From assembly GCF_042649685.1 (NCBI RefSeq), contig NZ_JBHRZT010000017.1, positions 1 to 29,820 on the forward strand: DNA of 29,820 bases, given 5' to 3'. How positions within the stretch are numbered: the first letter of the stretch is position 1; each line of letters starts with the position of its first letter. The DNA is from Bacillus_BA songklensis (lineage in GTDB: Bacteria; Bacillota; Bacilli; Bacillales; Bacillaceae_H). The notes beneath the pieces were generated by a model. It worked only from the letters and a program-made list of their open reading frames with translations, was not told the origin of the DNA and did no database searches. Below are positions 6,940 through 16,482 of this stretch, piece after piece. The position numbers and the translations under genes are program-made.

Positions 6940-7944
6940 CAGCCGCTTTAAAATAATTAATGTAAAATCATCCCTTAGCTGGAAATCTTGCAGCTTTTCC
7001 AACTCTTTGTAGACTGCCTCAACTAATTCCTGAGCGGATAAGTGCATGTATTTCCTAATAAGTTTTATAATGTCCGTTCTTTCGATAAATTCTTCATCAA
7101 CTCGGCACTCTGTTACTCCATCGGTCAAAAGCACAATCATATCCTGAGAAGAAATGGCGGTTTCATACTGAGAATACTTTACATTGCGATCGATACCCAG
7201 TACCAGTCCCTTCGCTTCCAAATCATAAAATTTATCTTCTTCCGCCGAATAATAGAAGCCGGGTTCATGTCCCGCAGATGCATATTGGAAAAGGTGCGAA
7301 AATGGATCATACGTTCCGTAAAACATCGTAATAAACATGCTCGGATCAACATTTTGCTCCACGATTCTATTCAAGTTTTCCAACACATAACTTGGATTTT
7401 TTCTGGAATCTGGCAAGCTGTCCATTGCATATTTAATCATTGACATACACATAGCCGCTGGAATACCCTTTCCAATCACATCCGCAATCGCAATATTAAC
7501 ACATCCGTTCTCATCTTTCACAAAATGGTAATAGTCCCCGCTCATCTGCTTCGCAGGTACACTGATCGCTCCTATATCCACAGACGAAACAGCGGGTACA
7601 CTCGTGCTTAATAAATTCTGCTGCACATTTACTGCAATTTCAATCTCGGACTTCAACTCTCTTTGCTTGTTCTTTAATGCTTGATGTTCACGGTGAGCAA
7701 GTCCGTAACTAATCATAATTTCCAACAAGAAATCTAAGGAATGGAGCACTCTCTCTGGAATGTCAGGATAAATTTCCTCAATCACTTCTTTATGCATACT
7801 GACAATATCTTCTGGTGATATTTCATTTTCGAGCGATTTACGACTCAGCTTTTGGCCTTGGTAAAGAACCTGTTCATTTTGTGTCTGAATATAATTTGCT
7901 AAAATTTCTTTATATAAATGTTTCATTTCTTCATGAAAACTCAT
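6934..7944 (-). CDS. rsbU: Phosphoserine phosphatase RsbU
   Basis: A 336-residue environmental-stress phosphatase that dephosphorylates RsbV after activation by RsbT. The N-terminal ~85 residues are helical and match the RsbT-binding domain; a linker with QRELKSEIEIAVNVQQNLL leads into the PP2C (SpoIIE-type) domain. The metal-binding motifs are KQMSGDYYHF, IADVIGKGIPAAM and LLTDGVTE, with a C-terminal LRDDFTLIILK. It follows rsbT by 13 bases. Its stop codon lies within the sigma-B promoter -35 of the next gene. Confidence 0.95.
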   Translation of the reverse strand: MSFHEEMKHLYKEILANYIQTQNEQVLYQGQKLSRKSLENEISPEDIVSMHKEVIEEIYPDIPERVLHSLDFLLEIMISYGLAHREHQALKNKQRELKSEIEIAVNVQQNLLSTSVPAVSSVDIGAISVPAKQMSGDYYHFVKDENGCVNIAIADVIGKGIPAAMCMSMIKYAMDSLPDSRKNPSYVLENLNRIVEQNVDPSMFITMFYGTYDPFSHLFQYASAGHEPGFYYSAEEDKFYDLEAKGLVLGIDRNVKYSQYETAISSQDMIVLLTDGVTECRVDEEFIERTDIIKLIRKYMHLSAQELVEAVYKELEKLQDFQLRDDFTLIILKRLV

Positions 7945-7957
7945 GATCTATTTCCTC

Positions 7958-8359
7958 CTAGCGGAGCCACTTAATTGCCTTTATCTCTGTACCCTCTCCT
8001 ACAACCGATTCGATTTCAAACTCATCCATCAAGCGTTTCACTCCGGGCAATCCTGCACCTAACCCACCAGATGTTGTATAACCATCTTCCATCACTTTTC
8101 GAATGTCTGCAATCCCCGGTCCTTCATCAGAGGCAACAATTAAAAGCCCGCTCTTCCCCATACGGTTTATTTTTTCAATACAAACTTTTCCTTTTCCGGC
8201 GTACAGATAGATGTTACGTGCCAACTCAGAGATTGCTGTTGTAATGCGGGCCTGGTCTACTGTGCCGAATCCTAGTTCTTTTGAGACATTTCTTCCCAGC
8301 TGTCTCGCTGCCACAATGTCCCATTCCGTTACGATTTTTACGCAGGATTGGAATTGCAT
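7958..8359 (-). CDS. rsbT: Stressosome switch kinase RsbT
   Basis: A GHKL-type serine/threonine kinase that phosphorylates RsbS and RsbR and, when released from the stressosome, activates RsbU. Motifs: N box ISELARNIYLYA, DEGPGI, and the glycine lid GGLGAGLPG. I place the start at the second ATG (MQFQSCVKIV), giving 133 residues, the same as B. subtilis RsbT, with GGGGG seven bases upstream. The ATG two codons earlier overlaps the rsbS stop and has almost no spacing to the ribosome site. It is very strongly conserved. Confidence 0.94.
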   Translation of the reverse strand: MQFQSCVKIVTEWDIVAARQLGRNVSKELGFGTVDQARITTAISELARNIYLYAGKGKVCIEKINRMGKSGLLIVASDEGPGIADIRKVMEDGYTTSGGLGAGLPGVKRLMDEFEIESVVGEGTEIKAIKWLR

Positions 8360-8361
8360 TC

Positions 8362-8718
8362 TCATTCCCCCAATTCCGCTTGGAGTTTTTCCAAACCTTG
8401 CTCTAAATCTAACGCGGTAAGAACATCATTTAACCCTATTCCTAATTCAATCAGGGTAATTGCTACAGCGGGTTGAATCCCTGTTAATACCACTTTTGCT
8501 CCCATCAAGCTTGACATACTGACTACATCACCTAATACTTTTGCAATAAACGAATCGATCATATCAATGGACGTTAAATCAATGACAACGCCTTTAGCAC
8601 CTGTTTGATGGATTTTATTTAATAGGTCTTCCTGAAATTGAATGGCAGTTTGGTCATCGAGCTCCCATTGGATAGATACTAATAAATAATCATGAAGTTT
8701 TAGGATGGGTATTCTCAT
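8362..8718 (-). CDS. rsbS: Stressosome scaffold protein RsbS
   Basis: A single STAS-domain protein of 118 residues that forms the stressosome core with RsbR and holds RsbT in unstressed cells. The phosphorylated serine is Ser56 in DMIDSFIAKVLGD (Ser59 in B. subtilis). GGAGGA precedes the ATG by seven bases. It is three bases shorter per side than expected at the N-terminus (MRIPILKL against MRHPKIPILKL), so the alignment is otherwise continuous. Two bases separate it from rsbR. Confidence 0.95.
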   Translation of the reverse strand: MRIPILKLHDYLLVSIQWELDDQTAIQFQEDLLNKIHQTGAKGVVIDLTSIDMIDSFIAKVLGDVVSMSSLMGAKVVLTGIQPAVAITLIELGIGLNDVLTALDLEQGLEKLQAELGE

Positions 8719-8720
8719 GC

Positions 8721-9563
8721 TTATTCCTCCAATTCTGCTTCTACGATTTTACGATTAGTAATCGCAAGTGCAGCCTCTATGCCCTTTTTAAGTGAATTCT
8801 TTGTAATAATTTGATTCAGATTAATACCTAAATTTACAATGGTTTGAGCAATTTCAGGACGGATACCAACAAGAAGGCATTTGGCCCCTACTAGGCGAAC
8901 GGCTTCTGCGGCCTGAATAATATGATGAGCCACCATAGTGTCCACTACCGGCACTCCAGTAATATCAATCAATACAACTTCAGCGCGATGTTTGACTACC
9001 CCTTGCAGAAGATTTTCCATAATTTTTTTTGCTCGATCCGTATCGATCGTTCCAATAAGAGGCATAACAGTGATTTTATCAAAAACCGGAATAAGCGGGG
9101 CTGATAATTCCTGTAAAGCCACTTTTTGCAGCATAACAGTATTTTCCCAGGAATTTGAATACAATTCGACCACATTGTTATAAATAGGAGTTAACCACTC
9201 GTCAAACTCATACAGCAATTCGGTTTGAACCGTTTTCGGTGCAATGGGATTTTCATTGTATTCCACAAATCCTTCCAATACTACCTTGCCGATGGTACGA
9301 GTACCATTAGTTAAATAACTTAACGGCCAACCAAGTTTCACCACTCTTTTTACAAAAACTTCCAAATCCTGAACGAATGTATCTTGATGCTGCAGAGCAT
9401 CCGAAAGAATCAGGTGCACAAAGTCCGAACTCATATTTATATACACTTGCTCAGATATAATGTTTTTGATCCGCTCCATACCCAGCGTTTGCATCTTATC
9501 CAGCCAGTTTTCAAAAATCTGTTTTCTATGATCCCTTATGTAATCAATTAAATTTTGATTCAT
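8721..9563 (-). CDS. rsbR: Stressosome co-antagonist RsbR (RsbRA type)
   Basis: A 280-residue stressosome protein. The N-terminal ~150 residues match the non-heme globin-like sensor domain of RsbR paralogues; the C-terminal ~120 residues are a STAS domain. The two threonines phosphorylated by RsbT are conserved as Thr175 (GTIDT) and Thr209 (PVVDT), equivalent to Thr171 and Thr205 of B. subtilis RsbRA. It is the first gene of the rsb-sigB operon, with a sigma-A promoter about 80 bases upstream and an AAGGAGG ribosome site. Only this one RsbR paralogue is in the window. Confidence 0.94.
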   Translation of the reverse strand: MNQNLIDYIRDHRKQIFENWLDKMQTLGMERIKNIISEQVYINMSSDFVHLILSDALQHQDTFVQDLEVFVKRVVKLGWPLSYLTNGTRTIGKVVLEGFVEYNENPIAPKTVQTELLYEFDEWLTPIYNNVVELYSNSWENTVMLQKVALQELSAPLIPVFDKITVMPLIGTIDTDRAKKIMENLLQGVVKHRAEVVLIDITGVPVVDTMVAHHIIQAAEAVRLVGAKCLLVGIRPEIAQTIVNLGINLNQIITKNSLKKGIEAALAITNRKIVEAELEE

Positions 9564-9643
9564 GATTTCCTCCTTATTCCTTTATAAAAACAACACCCTT
9601 ATTTTTGTCGATTTACACCGCTACAAAAATATCCCTCTTTTTC

Positions 9644-9673
9644 ACTATAAAATTTCCCCTGTTTCGCCGTCAA
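9644..9673 (-). promoter_or_regulatory. sigma-A promoter of the rsbR operon
   Basis: Minus strand TTGACG (9668-9673), 18-bp spacer, TATAGT (9644-9649). It matches the position of the vegetative promoter of the B. subtilis rsb operon and lies immediately after the mazF terminator. Confidence 0.7.
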
Positions 9674-9674
9674 A

Positions 9675-9706
9675 TAAAAAAAGTTACTCTTTTGGGAGCA
9701 ACTTTT
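9675..9706 (-). terminator. terminator after mazF
   Basis: Minus-strand stem AAAAGTTGCTC/GAGTAACTTTT (one mismatch) around a short loop, then TTTATTTG. It separates the toxin-antitoxin unit from the rsbR operon, whose promoter follows it directly. Confidence 0.75.
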
Positions 9707-9724
9707 CTTAAATGGCGTATAATG

Positions 9725-10075
9725 TTAAAAATCGATAAGTCCTAAGCTTATTTGCAAAGCCTCATCTACTCTGTCCATCATCTCATCATCTAGATGAGTG
9801 ATTTTATCAGTTAACCGTTGTTTATCGATTGTTCGTATTTGCTCAAGCAAGATAACCGAATCTCGTTCAAAACCGTAGCGTTTGGCATCAATCTCTACAT
9901 GGGTAGGAAGCTTAGCTTTTTGAATTTGAGCTGTAATAGCAGCCACAATAACTGTTGGGCTAAAGCGGTTTCCTATATCATTTTGGATGATGAGTACAGG
10001 GCGAACGCCTCCTTGCTCGGAGCCAACAACTGGGGATAAATCAGCAAAATAAACGTCGCCGCGCTTGACTACCAA
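9725..10075 (-). CDS. mazF: Type II toxin endoribonuclease MazF (EndoA/NdoA)
   Basis: A 116-residue mRNA interferase that is almost residue-for-residue the same as B. subtilis EndoA (NdoA), which cuts single-stranded RNA at UACAU. Landmarks: the N-terminal VKRGDVYFADLSPVVGSEQG with the active-site arginine region, then GGVRPVLIIQNDIGNRFSPT, and C-terminal ISLGLIDF. It lies four bases after the antitoxin gene. In B. subtilis and Staphylococcus this pair lies, as here, between alr and the sigB operon. Confidence 0.96.
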   Translation of the reverse strand: MVVKRGDVYFADLSPVVGSEQGGVRPVLIIQNDIGNRFSPTVIVAAITAQIQKAKLPTHVEIDAKRYGFERDSVILLEQIRTIDKQRLTDKITHLDDEMMDRVDEALQISLGLIDF

Positions 10076-10079
10076 ATCA

Positions 10080-10361
10080 TTACCCCCCGCTAACTAAGCG
10101 TTCTACGGTGTGATCAGCTTCATATTCTGCCAGGAAGGCTTCAGATGCGATGTTTAAATTTATCTTAGCCATTTCCATATATCCTCTTCTCATTGACTCG
10201 CGGATATGGCGTTTTTTGCGTTCACGAAGATACATCTTCGTAGCCTGATAAATAAATTCACTACGATTTCCGTTCTCCTGTTTCACAATCACATCTAATT
10301 CTGACACTAAATTTTGTGGTAATCGAACCAAAATTTCTGTAGTTGCGCTCGCTTCAGACAC
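10080..10361 (-). CDS. mazE: Type II antitoxin MazE (EndoAI/NdoAI)
   Basis: A ribbon-helix-helix antitoxin that neutralises MazF and usually represses its own operon. The N-terminal strand and helices are ATTEILVRLPQNLVSELD followed by NRSEFIYQATKMYL. The C-terminal toxin-binding tail EADHTVERLVSGG matches B. subtilis EndoAI. I choose the GTG giving (M)SEASATTEI: it lies nine bases after GGAGG and gives 93 residues, equal to B. subtilis. The ATG two codons upstream is only three bases from the ribosome site. Confidence 0.93.
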   Translation of the reverse strand: MSEASATTEILVRLPQNLVSELDVIVKQENGNRSEFIYQATKMYLRERKKRHIRESMRRGYMEMAKINLNIASEAFLAEYEADHTVERLVSGG

Positions 10362-10412
10362 AAACATACACCTCCACCATCAATACACACACCAATAATC
10401 TCACCTAACTTT

Positions 10413-10440
10413 ATAATACCATTGATTACGGCTTATGCAA
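10413..10440 (-). promoter_or_regulatory. sigma-A promoter of mazEF
   Basis: Minus strand TTGCAT (10435-10440), 16-bp spacer, extended -10 TGGTATTAT (hexamer 10413-10418). It lies in the 190-base gap after alr, so mazEF can be transcribed independently of alr. I see no clear alr terminator in that gap, so readthrough is possible. Confidence 0.6.
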
Positions 10441-10560
10441 AGGTAATTCTCTTAATTCCTCAACTATTATCGTCATTTCGGGCCTTCTTTTATGCATGAT
10501 TCGCCAAAAAAATGATAAAAAGCAGATCATCCACGCTAAATCGACAAGTTAAGAGAGTTT

Positions 10561-11724
10561 TTAAGATAATAGATAATTTGTTCGGCCCCATTGCTGGCCA
10601 TGTCGAATGAATAAACGGGGAACCCTATAAGAAATCATACAAGGTATTTCATAATTAATGGTTTGAAGATGCCCGGCAACATCATCAATCGAAATCTGTT
10701 TACCTGCTTGTTCACCGATAAGTGTCACTTTTTCTCCTATTGGATATTTCTTTGGGAGTTTAACCATTAACTGATCCATACACACACGGCCTACGATTGG
10801 AACAAAGTGGCCGTCTACAAGCACTTGAAAGTTCTGCATCCTGCGAATCCAACCGTCCGCGTACCCGATTGGAACCGTCCCGATCCATTCATCCCCCTCC
10901 GCTTGATAAGTAGCCCCGTAACTGATCGTATCGCCCTTATGGACTCTCTTTACATGCACAAGGCGACTGTGCAAGGAAAAGGCCTCTTTTAATGTAACAG
11001 GCAACACTTTCTTCATTTCCATAGAAGGACTGAGCCCATACATCGCAATTCCTAATCTTACGGTATTGAATGTTTCATGGGGAAATCGTAATAAAGCCGC
11101 ACTATTAGCACAGTGAATGTAAGGAGGACAAACACCCCGCTCCGCTAAATACGTTACTGTTTCCTTGAAAGATTCATATTGAACGTTGTATTTTTCGCTA
11201 TTTAACTCATCAGCCGTTGCAAAATGGGTAAATACTCCTTCCAGAACGATATTCGGGTTGTTCTGTAATAGCTGAAGGATTTCCTCTAATTCCCTTTTTG
11301 AGCGAATACCGAGCCTCCCCATACCGGTATCCACTTTTAAATGCACATAAAAAGGCGTTTGCAGGTTCGCACACTGCTTTACCGCTTCTCTTAACCATTC
11401 CACACTATACATGGTAAAACGAATATTATGGCACGATGCCGCCTCAATATGCATAGGGGAAACAGCGCCTAAAACTAGAGCCGGTTGTTGGATTCCCTTT
11501 TCCCTTAAGGCGATCGCCTCATCCAAAAAGGCAACGGCCAACATGTCAGCTCCCTCTTCTACCGCCACTCTTGCTACTTGCTCATCACCATGGCCGTAAG
11601 CATTTGCTTTGACTACCGCGATAAGATGCTGGTTTTGAGGTAAGATCCCTTTGATTGACCGAATATTCTCCGCTATATAATCTAAGTTAATTTCTGTCCA
11701 TGTATCGCGATAAACCGCATCCAT
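10561..11724 (-). CDS. alr: Alanine racemase
   Basis: A PLP-dependent enzyme that converts L-alanine to D-alanine for peptidoglycan. From the chosen ATG (MDAVYRDTWTEINL) it has 387 residues, the usual size. The PLP lysine is Lys39 in AVVKANAYGHG, the second catalytic residue is the tyrosine in SYGATYQ, and the GVFTHFATADE and HCANSAA motifs of the barrel are present. An upstream GTG four codons earlier is possible but sits directly on the ribosome site. It is followed by mazEF and preceded by a terminator, and its own promoter is not clear (a TATAAT lies about 40 bases upstream without a good -35). It feeds Ddl and MurF, encoded nearby. Confidence 0.96.
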   Translation of the reverse strand: MDAVYRDTWTEINLDYIAENIRSIKGILPQNQHLIAVVKANAYGHGDEQVARVAVEEGADMLAVAFLDEAIALREKGIQQPALVLGAVSPMHIEAASCHNIRFTMYSVEWLREAVKQCANLQTPFYVHLKVDTGMGRLGIRSKRELEEILQLLQNNPNIVLEGVFTHFATADELNSEKYNVQYESFKETVTYLAERGVCPPYIHCANSAALLRFPHETFNTVRLGIAMYGLSPSMEMKKVLPVTLKEAFSLHSRLVHVKRVHKGDTISYGATYQAEGDEWIGTVPIGYADGWIRRMQNFQVLVDGHFVPIVGRVCMDQLMVKLPKKYPIGEKVTLIGEQAGKQISIDDVAGHLQTINYEIPCMISYRVPRLFIRHGQQWGRTNYLLS

Positions 11725-11794
11725 TTCTATACCCACTTCCTTCTTTCCGAACCATTATAAAAATATGCTCTCTTTTTAGTATAATACATAGAAA

Positions 11795-11831
11795 GAAAAA
11801 TAACAGGCTCATAAATTAACTTTGAGCCTGT
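11795..11831 (-). terminator. terminator between ydcC and alr
   Basis: Minus-strand perfect 9-bp stem ACAGGCTCA/TGAGCCTGT with an 11-base loop, then TATTTTTCTTTC. Confidence 0.82.
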
Positions 11832-11894
11832 CTTTTGCCAGTGTTTATCCCGTTCCATCAGATGAGGGCCTTACACACTAATAGAAGTTTCACT

Positions 11895-12905
11895 TTATTT
11901 AATCATTTGTCCCTCCATTGAACGTGCAACCATAATCATTTCCTCTTTTGTTAAGTCTTTGGAGGCGAGCATAAAATCTGTACCTTCAGAGGACCATGTT
12001 AAGGTTTGGTCAGAAAGTGCGCCAATGGCAAACCCTAGATCAATCGGTTCTCCGTCTACGAACGTCGAGGCAGCCGTTTCCTTCACTACCGCTTGCTCCT
12101 GGATTAAGGTGAAGGTTTTTTCACCGCCATATGTTAAGACGATTCGCTTACCGTTTTCTGTTTTCACTTCTTTTTCCTCTACAAGGGAAGTTCCTGCAGG
12201 TGTATCCATTGGAATTTTAACTTCTAGCGGCTTTTTATTATCTTGTGCAAGCGTCGGTACTTCCATTTGGGCACCTGTCATGTTCCGTTTTGTTTCAAAA
12301 GCCCCTTTATCGAACTTTGCATTTAATTCTACTTTTGAAAACTCGATCTCGATCAGTGGGTTGCGATCTGTGTCCATAATCTTTACTAAACGCGGTGTTA
12401 AGTCTTTTTTATTTAAGGTGATTTCTTGTGTTGGCAGCATGGCGCTGTTTTGATAATTCGTTTTTGTTTCAAATACATAGGCATCTTTCGTTGCTTTAAA
12501 TTTAGCTTCGCTATCTCCCATAATATCTCTTGCTAAGGATTCATACAGGTAAGCTTGACTGCTGTTTTGAGGCCAATCACTTTGGAACCGAAAGCTTTTA
12601 TTTAAGGCAGGCGTTAACACAAATACCCCTTCATCATTACGCAAAATCATTTGACTTTGATCTTTCGCTGCGTTTTTTAGATTTACGCGATAATAAGATG
12701 GTTTACTATGCCAAACCTCTACCTCATATACTTGTGAATCCTTCCCTGTCTTCAGCGTCATCTTAGCTTTTGCCTTATACCCTGTCATTTCCTCCAATTT
12801 AGCATCTAAAGCATTTTTTACATCTTCTTGACTTTTCGCGCCGCATCCTGTTATCAAAAAGAGCACAAAAAAGCAACTCAAGAAGCCGCCCAGCACTTTT
12901 CTCAT
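11895..12905 (-). CDS. ydcC: Outer-membrane-lipoprotein-carrier-like (LolA-fold) lipoprotein YdcC
   Basis: A 336-residue lipoprotein. The signal peptide (MRKVLGGFLS and a hydrophobic core) ends in lipobox LITGC with the lipidated cysteine at residue 21. The mature part resembles the LolA/LolB-like fold of B. subtilis YdcC (351 residues), an annotated sporulation-related lipoprotein of unclear function. The position between acpS and alr matches B. subtilis. It probably sits on the outer face of the cytoplasmic membrane. The 100-base gap after acpS shows no terminator, so co-transcription with acpS is possible. Confidence 0.87.
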   Translation of the reverse strand: MRKVLGGFLSCFFVLFLITGCGAKSQEDVKNALDAKLEEMTGYKAKAKMTLKTGKDSQVYEVEVWHSKPSYYRVNLKNAAKDQSQMILRNDEGVFVLTPALNKSFRFQSDWPQNSSQAYLYESLARDIMGDSEAKFKATKDAYVFETKTNYQNSAMLPTQEITLNKKDLTPRLVKIMDTDRNPLIEIEFSKVELNAKFDKGAFETKRNMTGAQMEVPTLAQDNKKPLEVKIPMDTPAGTSLVEEKEVKTENGKRIVLTYGGEKTFTLIQEQAVVKETAASTFVDGEPIDLGFAIGALSDQTLTWSSEGTDFMLASKDLTKEEMIMVARSMEGQMIK

Positions 12906-13005
12906 CTTCCCAACCCCTTTGCCTCTATTCGTATTTCTCGAAGAGTGAGCATATCTCTTCCATCTGCAATATGAATATATGAGACAAGGTCTTTGAATAT
13001 GCAGA

Positions 13006-13368
13006 CTAGCTTGACAAGCTTTCGATAATTACTTGTGCAACTGCATATTGTTGGCTATGCGAAATAGAAAGATGGACCTTTACATCTGAGGAGGAGGAAA
13101 GAATAAACGGCTTTCCATATTCATCATAATCCACCTGAATATCTTGAAAACTCAAGTGTTGACCGATTCCTGTTCCCGCCGCTTTTGCATATGCTTCCTT
13201 TGCAGCAAACCGGCCTGCTAGGAATTCCACTTTCCTGCGAGAAGAAAGTTGCTCATAATATAATTTCTCCTTGTGAACTAAGATACGTTCCACAAACCCC
13301 TTTTTCCTTTGAATGATCTTTTCGATTCGATCAATTTCTACGATATCTATTCCAATACCAGTAATCAA
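13006..13368 (-). CDS. acpS: Holo-[acyl-carrier-protein] synthase
   Basis: Transfers 4'-phosphopantetheine from CoA to acyl carrier protein. The motifs are GIGIDIVEIDRI at the N-terminus and EFLAGRFAAKEAYAKA in the middle, with the magnesium-binding Asp and Glu conserved, and HLSISHSQQYAVAQV near the end. I start it at the TTG giving (M)ITGIGIDI: AAAGGGA lies eight bases upstream, and 120 residues fits the family (B. subtilis 121). ATG codons at 13377 and 13401 would add 3 or 11 residues without a better ribosome site. The start is thus the least certain part. Confidence 0.92.
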   Translation of the reverse strand: MITGIGIDIVEIDRIEKIIQRKKGFVERILVHKEKLYYEQLSSRRKVEFLAGRFAAKEAYAKAAGTGIGQHLSFQDIQVDYDEYGKPFILSSSSDVKVHLSISHSQQYAVAQVIIESLSS

Positions 13369-13441
13369 AAACGTCATCCCTTTCACTTTGGTTATTCCCA
13401 TTTTATCAATTTTACAGATTCTTTTGTAACTTCATGTTCAT

Positions 13442-13474
13442 AATAAAAAAGCCCCTTTAAATCAGAGACTTTTC
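13442..13474 (-). terminator. terminator after uvsE
   Basis: Minus-strand stem AAAGTCTCT/AGGGGCTTT (with G-U pairs) followed by TTTTTTATT, directly after the uvsE stop codon and before acpS. Confidence 0.7.
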
Positions 13475-14440
13475 CTAGCGAATATGAAAGCTGGATTGAT
13501 CAATAAATTCGATTTCCTTATAGGATTTTAGCTGTTCTACTAACCGGAACAGGGCATCGTCTTTTTTTTTCGCTTCAATCATACAGTCAATCTGGTTGAC
13601 ACTTCCTTTGATGTGCGATAAAAAATCCATGAACATGCTTGGATCCACGTAGTCTGCATGAGCACGAAAATCGTGATCATCCCTTGGACTTGAAATGTGC
13701 ATTTTCATGGGCAAGCTTGATTGGCTCCACGTTCCAACCATTCTTCCCCAATTATCTTCCCACTCTATCCCTGCATTGTTGGCTAAATGGTGATGCAAGT
13801 CAAAAACGATTGGAATATTGAGTTTCTCACATAAATAGAGGGTATCCCGCACAGTAAAAGTGGTATCATCGTTTTCTAGCATGATCATGTTTTGAATTTC
13901 AGATGGAACAAATCCCCAATTATGAATAAACTGCTCCAGCGCCTTTTCTTTATCTTCGTAAGCACCGCCTACATGCATTACACAACGATGGGCTAAAGAA
14001 ACACCCATGCCTTTTAATAGGGCAGCATGCGTCTGCAGCGCTTTAATAGATCGTTTCAGAATATCTACGTCCGTTGAGTTTAATAAAACGAAATGATCAG
14101 GGTGGAAGTCTACCCTTATCGTGTGCTTTCCTAAATAATCTTTAATTTCAGCCAAACTCCGTTTCAATGGACCCATATAATCCCACCCAGCCAGCTCTTC
14201 GTGATTGGCAAGCGGAATCAAACGTGAGCTGAAACGAAAGAAATGAATCTCATTCCAAACATTATGCTTTAACAGCCTTAAGCAATTTTCCAAATTGGAA
14301 ATCGCGATTCGCTCTAATTTTTTAATTGCTGCTTCTCGGTTTTTCAGCTTGCTGAACTGAGCAAACGTCATCGTTTGAGAAGGTGAGCTGTTTTGCAAAT
14401 GAACACTCATCGCTACATACCCTAACCTTACAATCGTCAA
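13475..14440 (-). CDS. uvsE: UV DNA damage endonuclease UvsE
   Basis: About 321 residues, the size of B. subtilis UvsE (YwjD, 320). The family forms a TIM barrel with a metal cluster and nicks DNA 5' to UV photoproducts. Matching motifs are TFAQFSKL, RFSSRLIPLA, MLENDDTTFTV, FDLHHHLAN, HISSPRDDHDFRAHADYVD and MIEAKKKDDAL, which hold the metal-binding His, Glu and Asp residues. I start at the TTG giving (M)TIVRLGYVAMS, which aligns with B. subtilis; GGGGTGG lies about five bases upstream. A GTG three codons earlier is the alternative. The gene stands alone between terminators. In B. subtilis it lies elsewhere in the chromosome. Confidence 0.9.
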   Translation of the reverse strand: MTIVRLGYVAMSVHLQNSSPSQTMTFAQFSKLKNREAAIKKLERIAISNLENCLRLLKHNVWNEIHFFRFSSRLIPLANHEELAGWDYMGPLKRSLAEIKDYLGKHTIRVDFHPDHFVLLNSTDVDILKRSIKALQTHAALLKGMGVSLAHRCVMHVGGAYEDKEKALEQFIHNWGFVPSEIQNMIMLENDDTTFTVRDTLYLCEKLNIPIVFDLHHHLANNAGIEWEDNWGRMVGTWSQSSLPMKMHISSPRDDHDFRAHADYVDPSMFMDFLSHIKGSVNQIDCMIEAKKKDDALFRLVEQLKSYKEIEFIDQSSFHIR

Positions 14441-14490
14441 TACGGCCACCCCGCTAGTTGAATTACTTCTAGCATTCCCTAAATATCTTC

Positions 14491-14526
14491 AAAATAAAAA
14501 CTGCTACCTCATGACGAGATAGCAGT
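14491..14526 (-). terminator. terminator after cshA
   Basis: Minus-strand stem ACTGCTATCTC with GAGGTAGCAGT (one G-U) and a 5-base loop, then TTTTATTTTG. It lies ten bases after the cshA stop. Confidence 0.88.
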
Positions 14527-14535
14527 CAGCCGACC

Positions 14536-15996
<1,461 letters not shown>

Positions 15997-16033
15997 TATT
16001 TCCAAACTCCTTTTGATTTCATACTGTATTACT

Positions 16034-16061
16034 ATTATATAACAAAAATGTTCTTTCTTAA
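16034..16061 (-). promoter_or_regulatory. candidate sigma-A promoter of cshA
   Basis: Minus strand TTAAGA (16056-16061), 16-bp spacer, perfect TATAAT (16034-16039), about 38 bases before the start codon. The -35 is weak (four of six). Confidence 0.5.
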
Positions 16062-16066
16062 CATTA

Positions 16067-16103
16067 TAAAAAAGGACATTCTCCGTTACAGGGGAAATGC
16101 CCT
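16067..16103 (-). terminator. terminator upstream of cshA
   Basis: Minus-strand stem AGGGCATTTCC with GGAGAATGTCCT (G-U pairs and one bulge), then TTTTTTATAATG. It ends the ddl-murF transcription unit. Confidence 0.75.
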
Positions 16104-16255
16104 GAAATATATCACTTTAACTTGTTGGGCAATCAACAATACACATTAAACTTTATAATACCATTTTCAATGAGCATTTACAATCCCTTTTTTATGCATA
16201 AATAAGAACCTTTTCGTCCCTGCCCCAGCTTCTCAATAGTAGCTAATACCCTTCT

Positions 16256-16462
16256 TTACTTAGTTTCCTCTTTTTTCGTTCCTTTAATCCAAACAATGTA
16301 TACTTTTTTGAGAATATAATAACTTTCCTGCCATTCATTCGCTTCTTCGTTTGTTTGAAAAGCAGCCAGCAGATCTTCTGGAATTTCCACATCACGTCTT
16401 TCAGATTGGAGAGCATCGCTTGTGTTCTTCATCCCGATTGTGGATTTTCCCGTTAAATTCAT
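16256..16462 (-). CDS. Truncated YdeI/OmdA-like C-terminal domain, probably a gene remnant
   Basis: An open frame of 68 codons, 20 bases after murF. The segment VEIPEDLLAAFQTNEEA and then KVYIVWIKGTKKEETK resembles the C-terminal domain of the YdeI/OmpD-associated (OmdA, bacteriocin-protection) family, whose members continue as ETRxRRI...I..L..GK. After the TAA stop the same frame continues with RRVLATIEKLGQGRKG and stops 26 residues later (stop codon 16178-16180), so the expected C-terminus is still there behind an in-frame stop. The start has no good ribosome site (AAAGAG-like). It may be a decaying gene, or a shortened protein still translated with murF. The family call rests on motif memory, without a database search. 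Confidence 0.6.
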   Translation of the reverse strand: MNLTGKSTIGMKNTSDALQSERRDVEIPEDLLAAFQTNEEANEWQESYYILKKVYIVWIKGTKKEETK

Positions 16463-16482
16463 TCATCATCTCTTTCATTCTT

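Noticed and set aside
11740..11790. alr promoter with perfect TATAAT
   Set aside because: No acceptable -35 at 16-18 bp and no extended -10, so it was not listed as a promoter.
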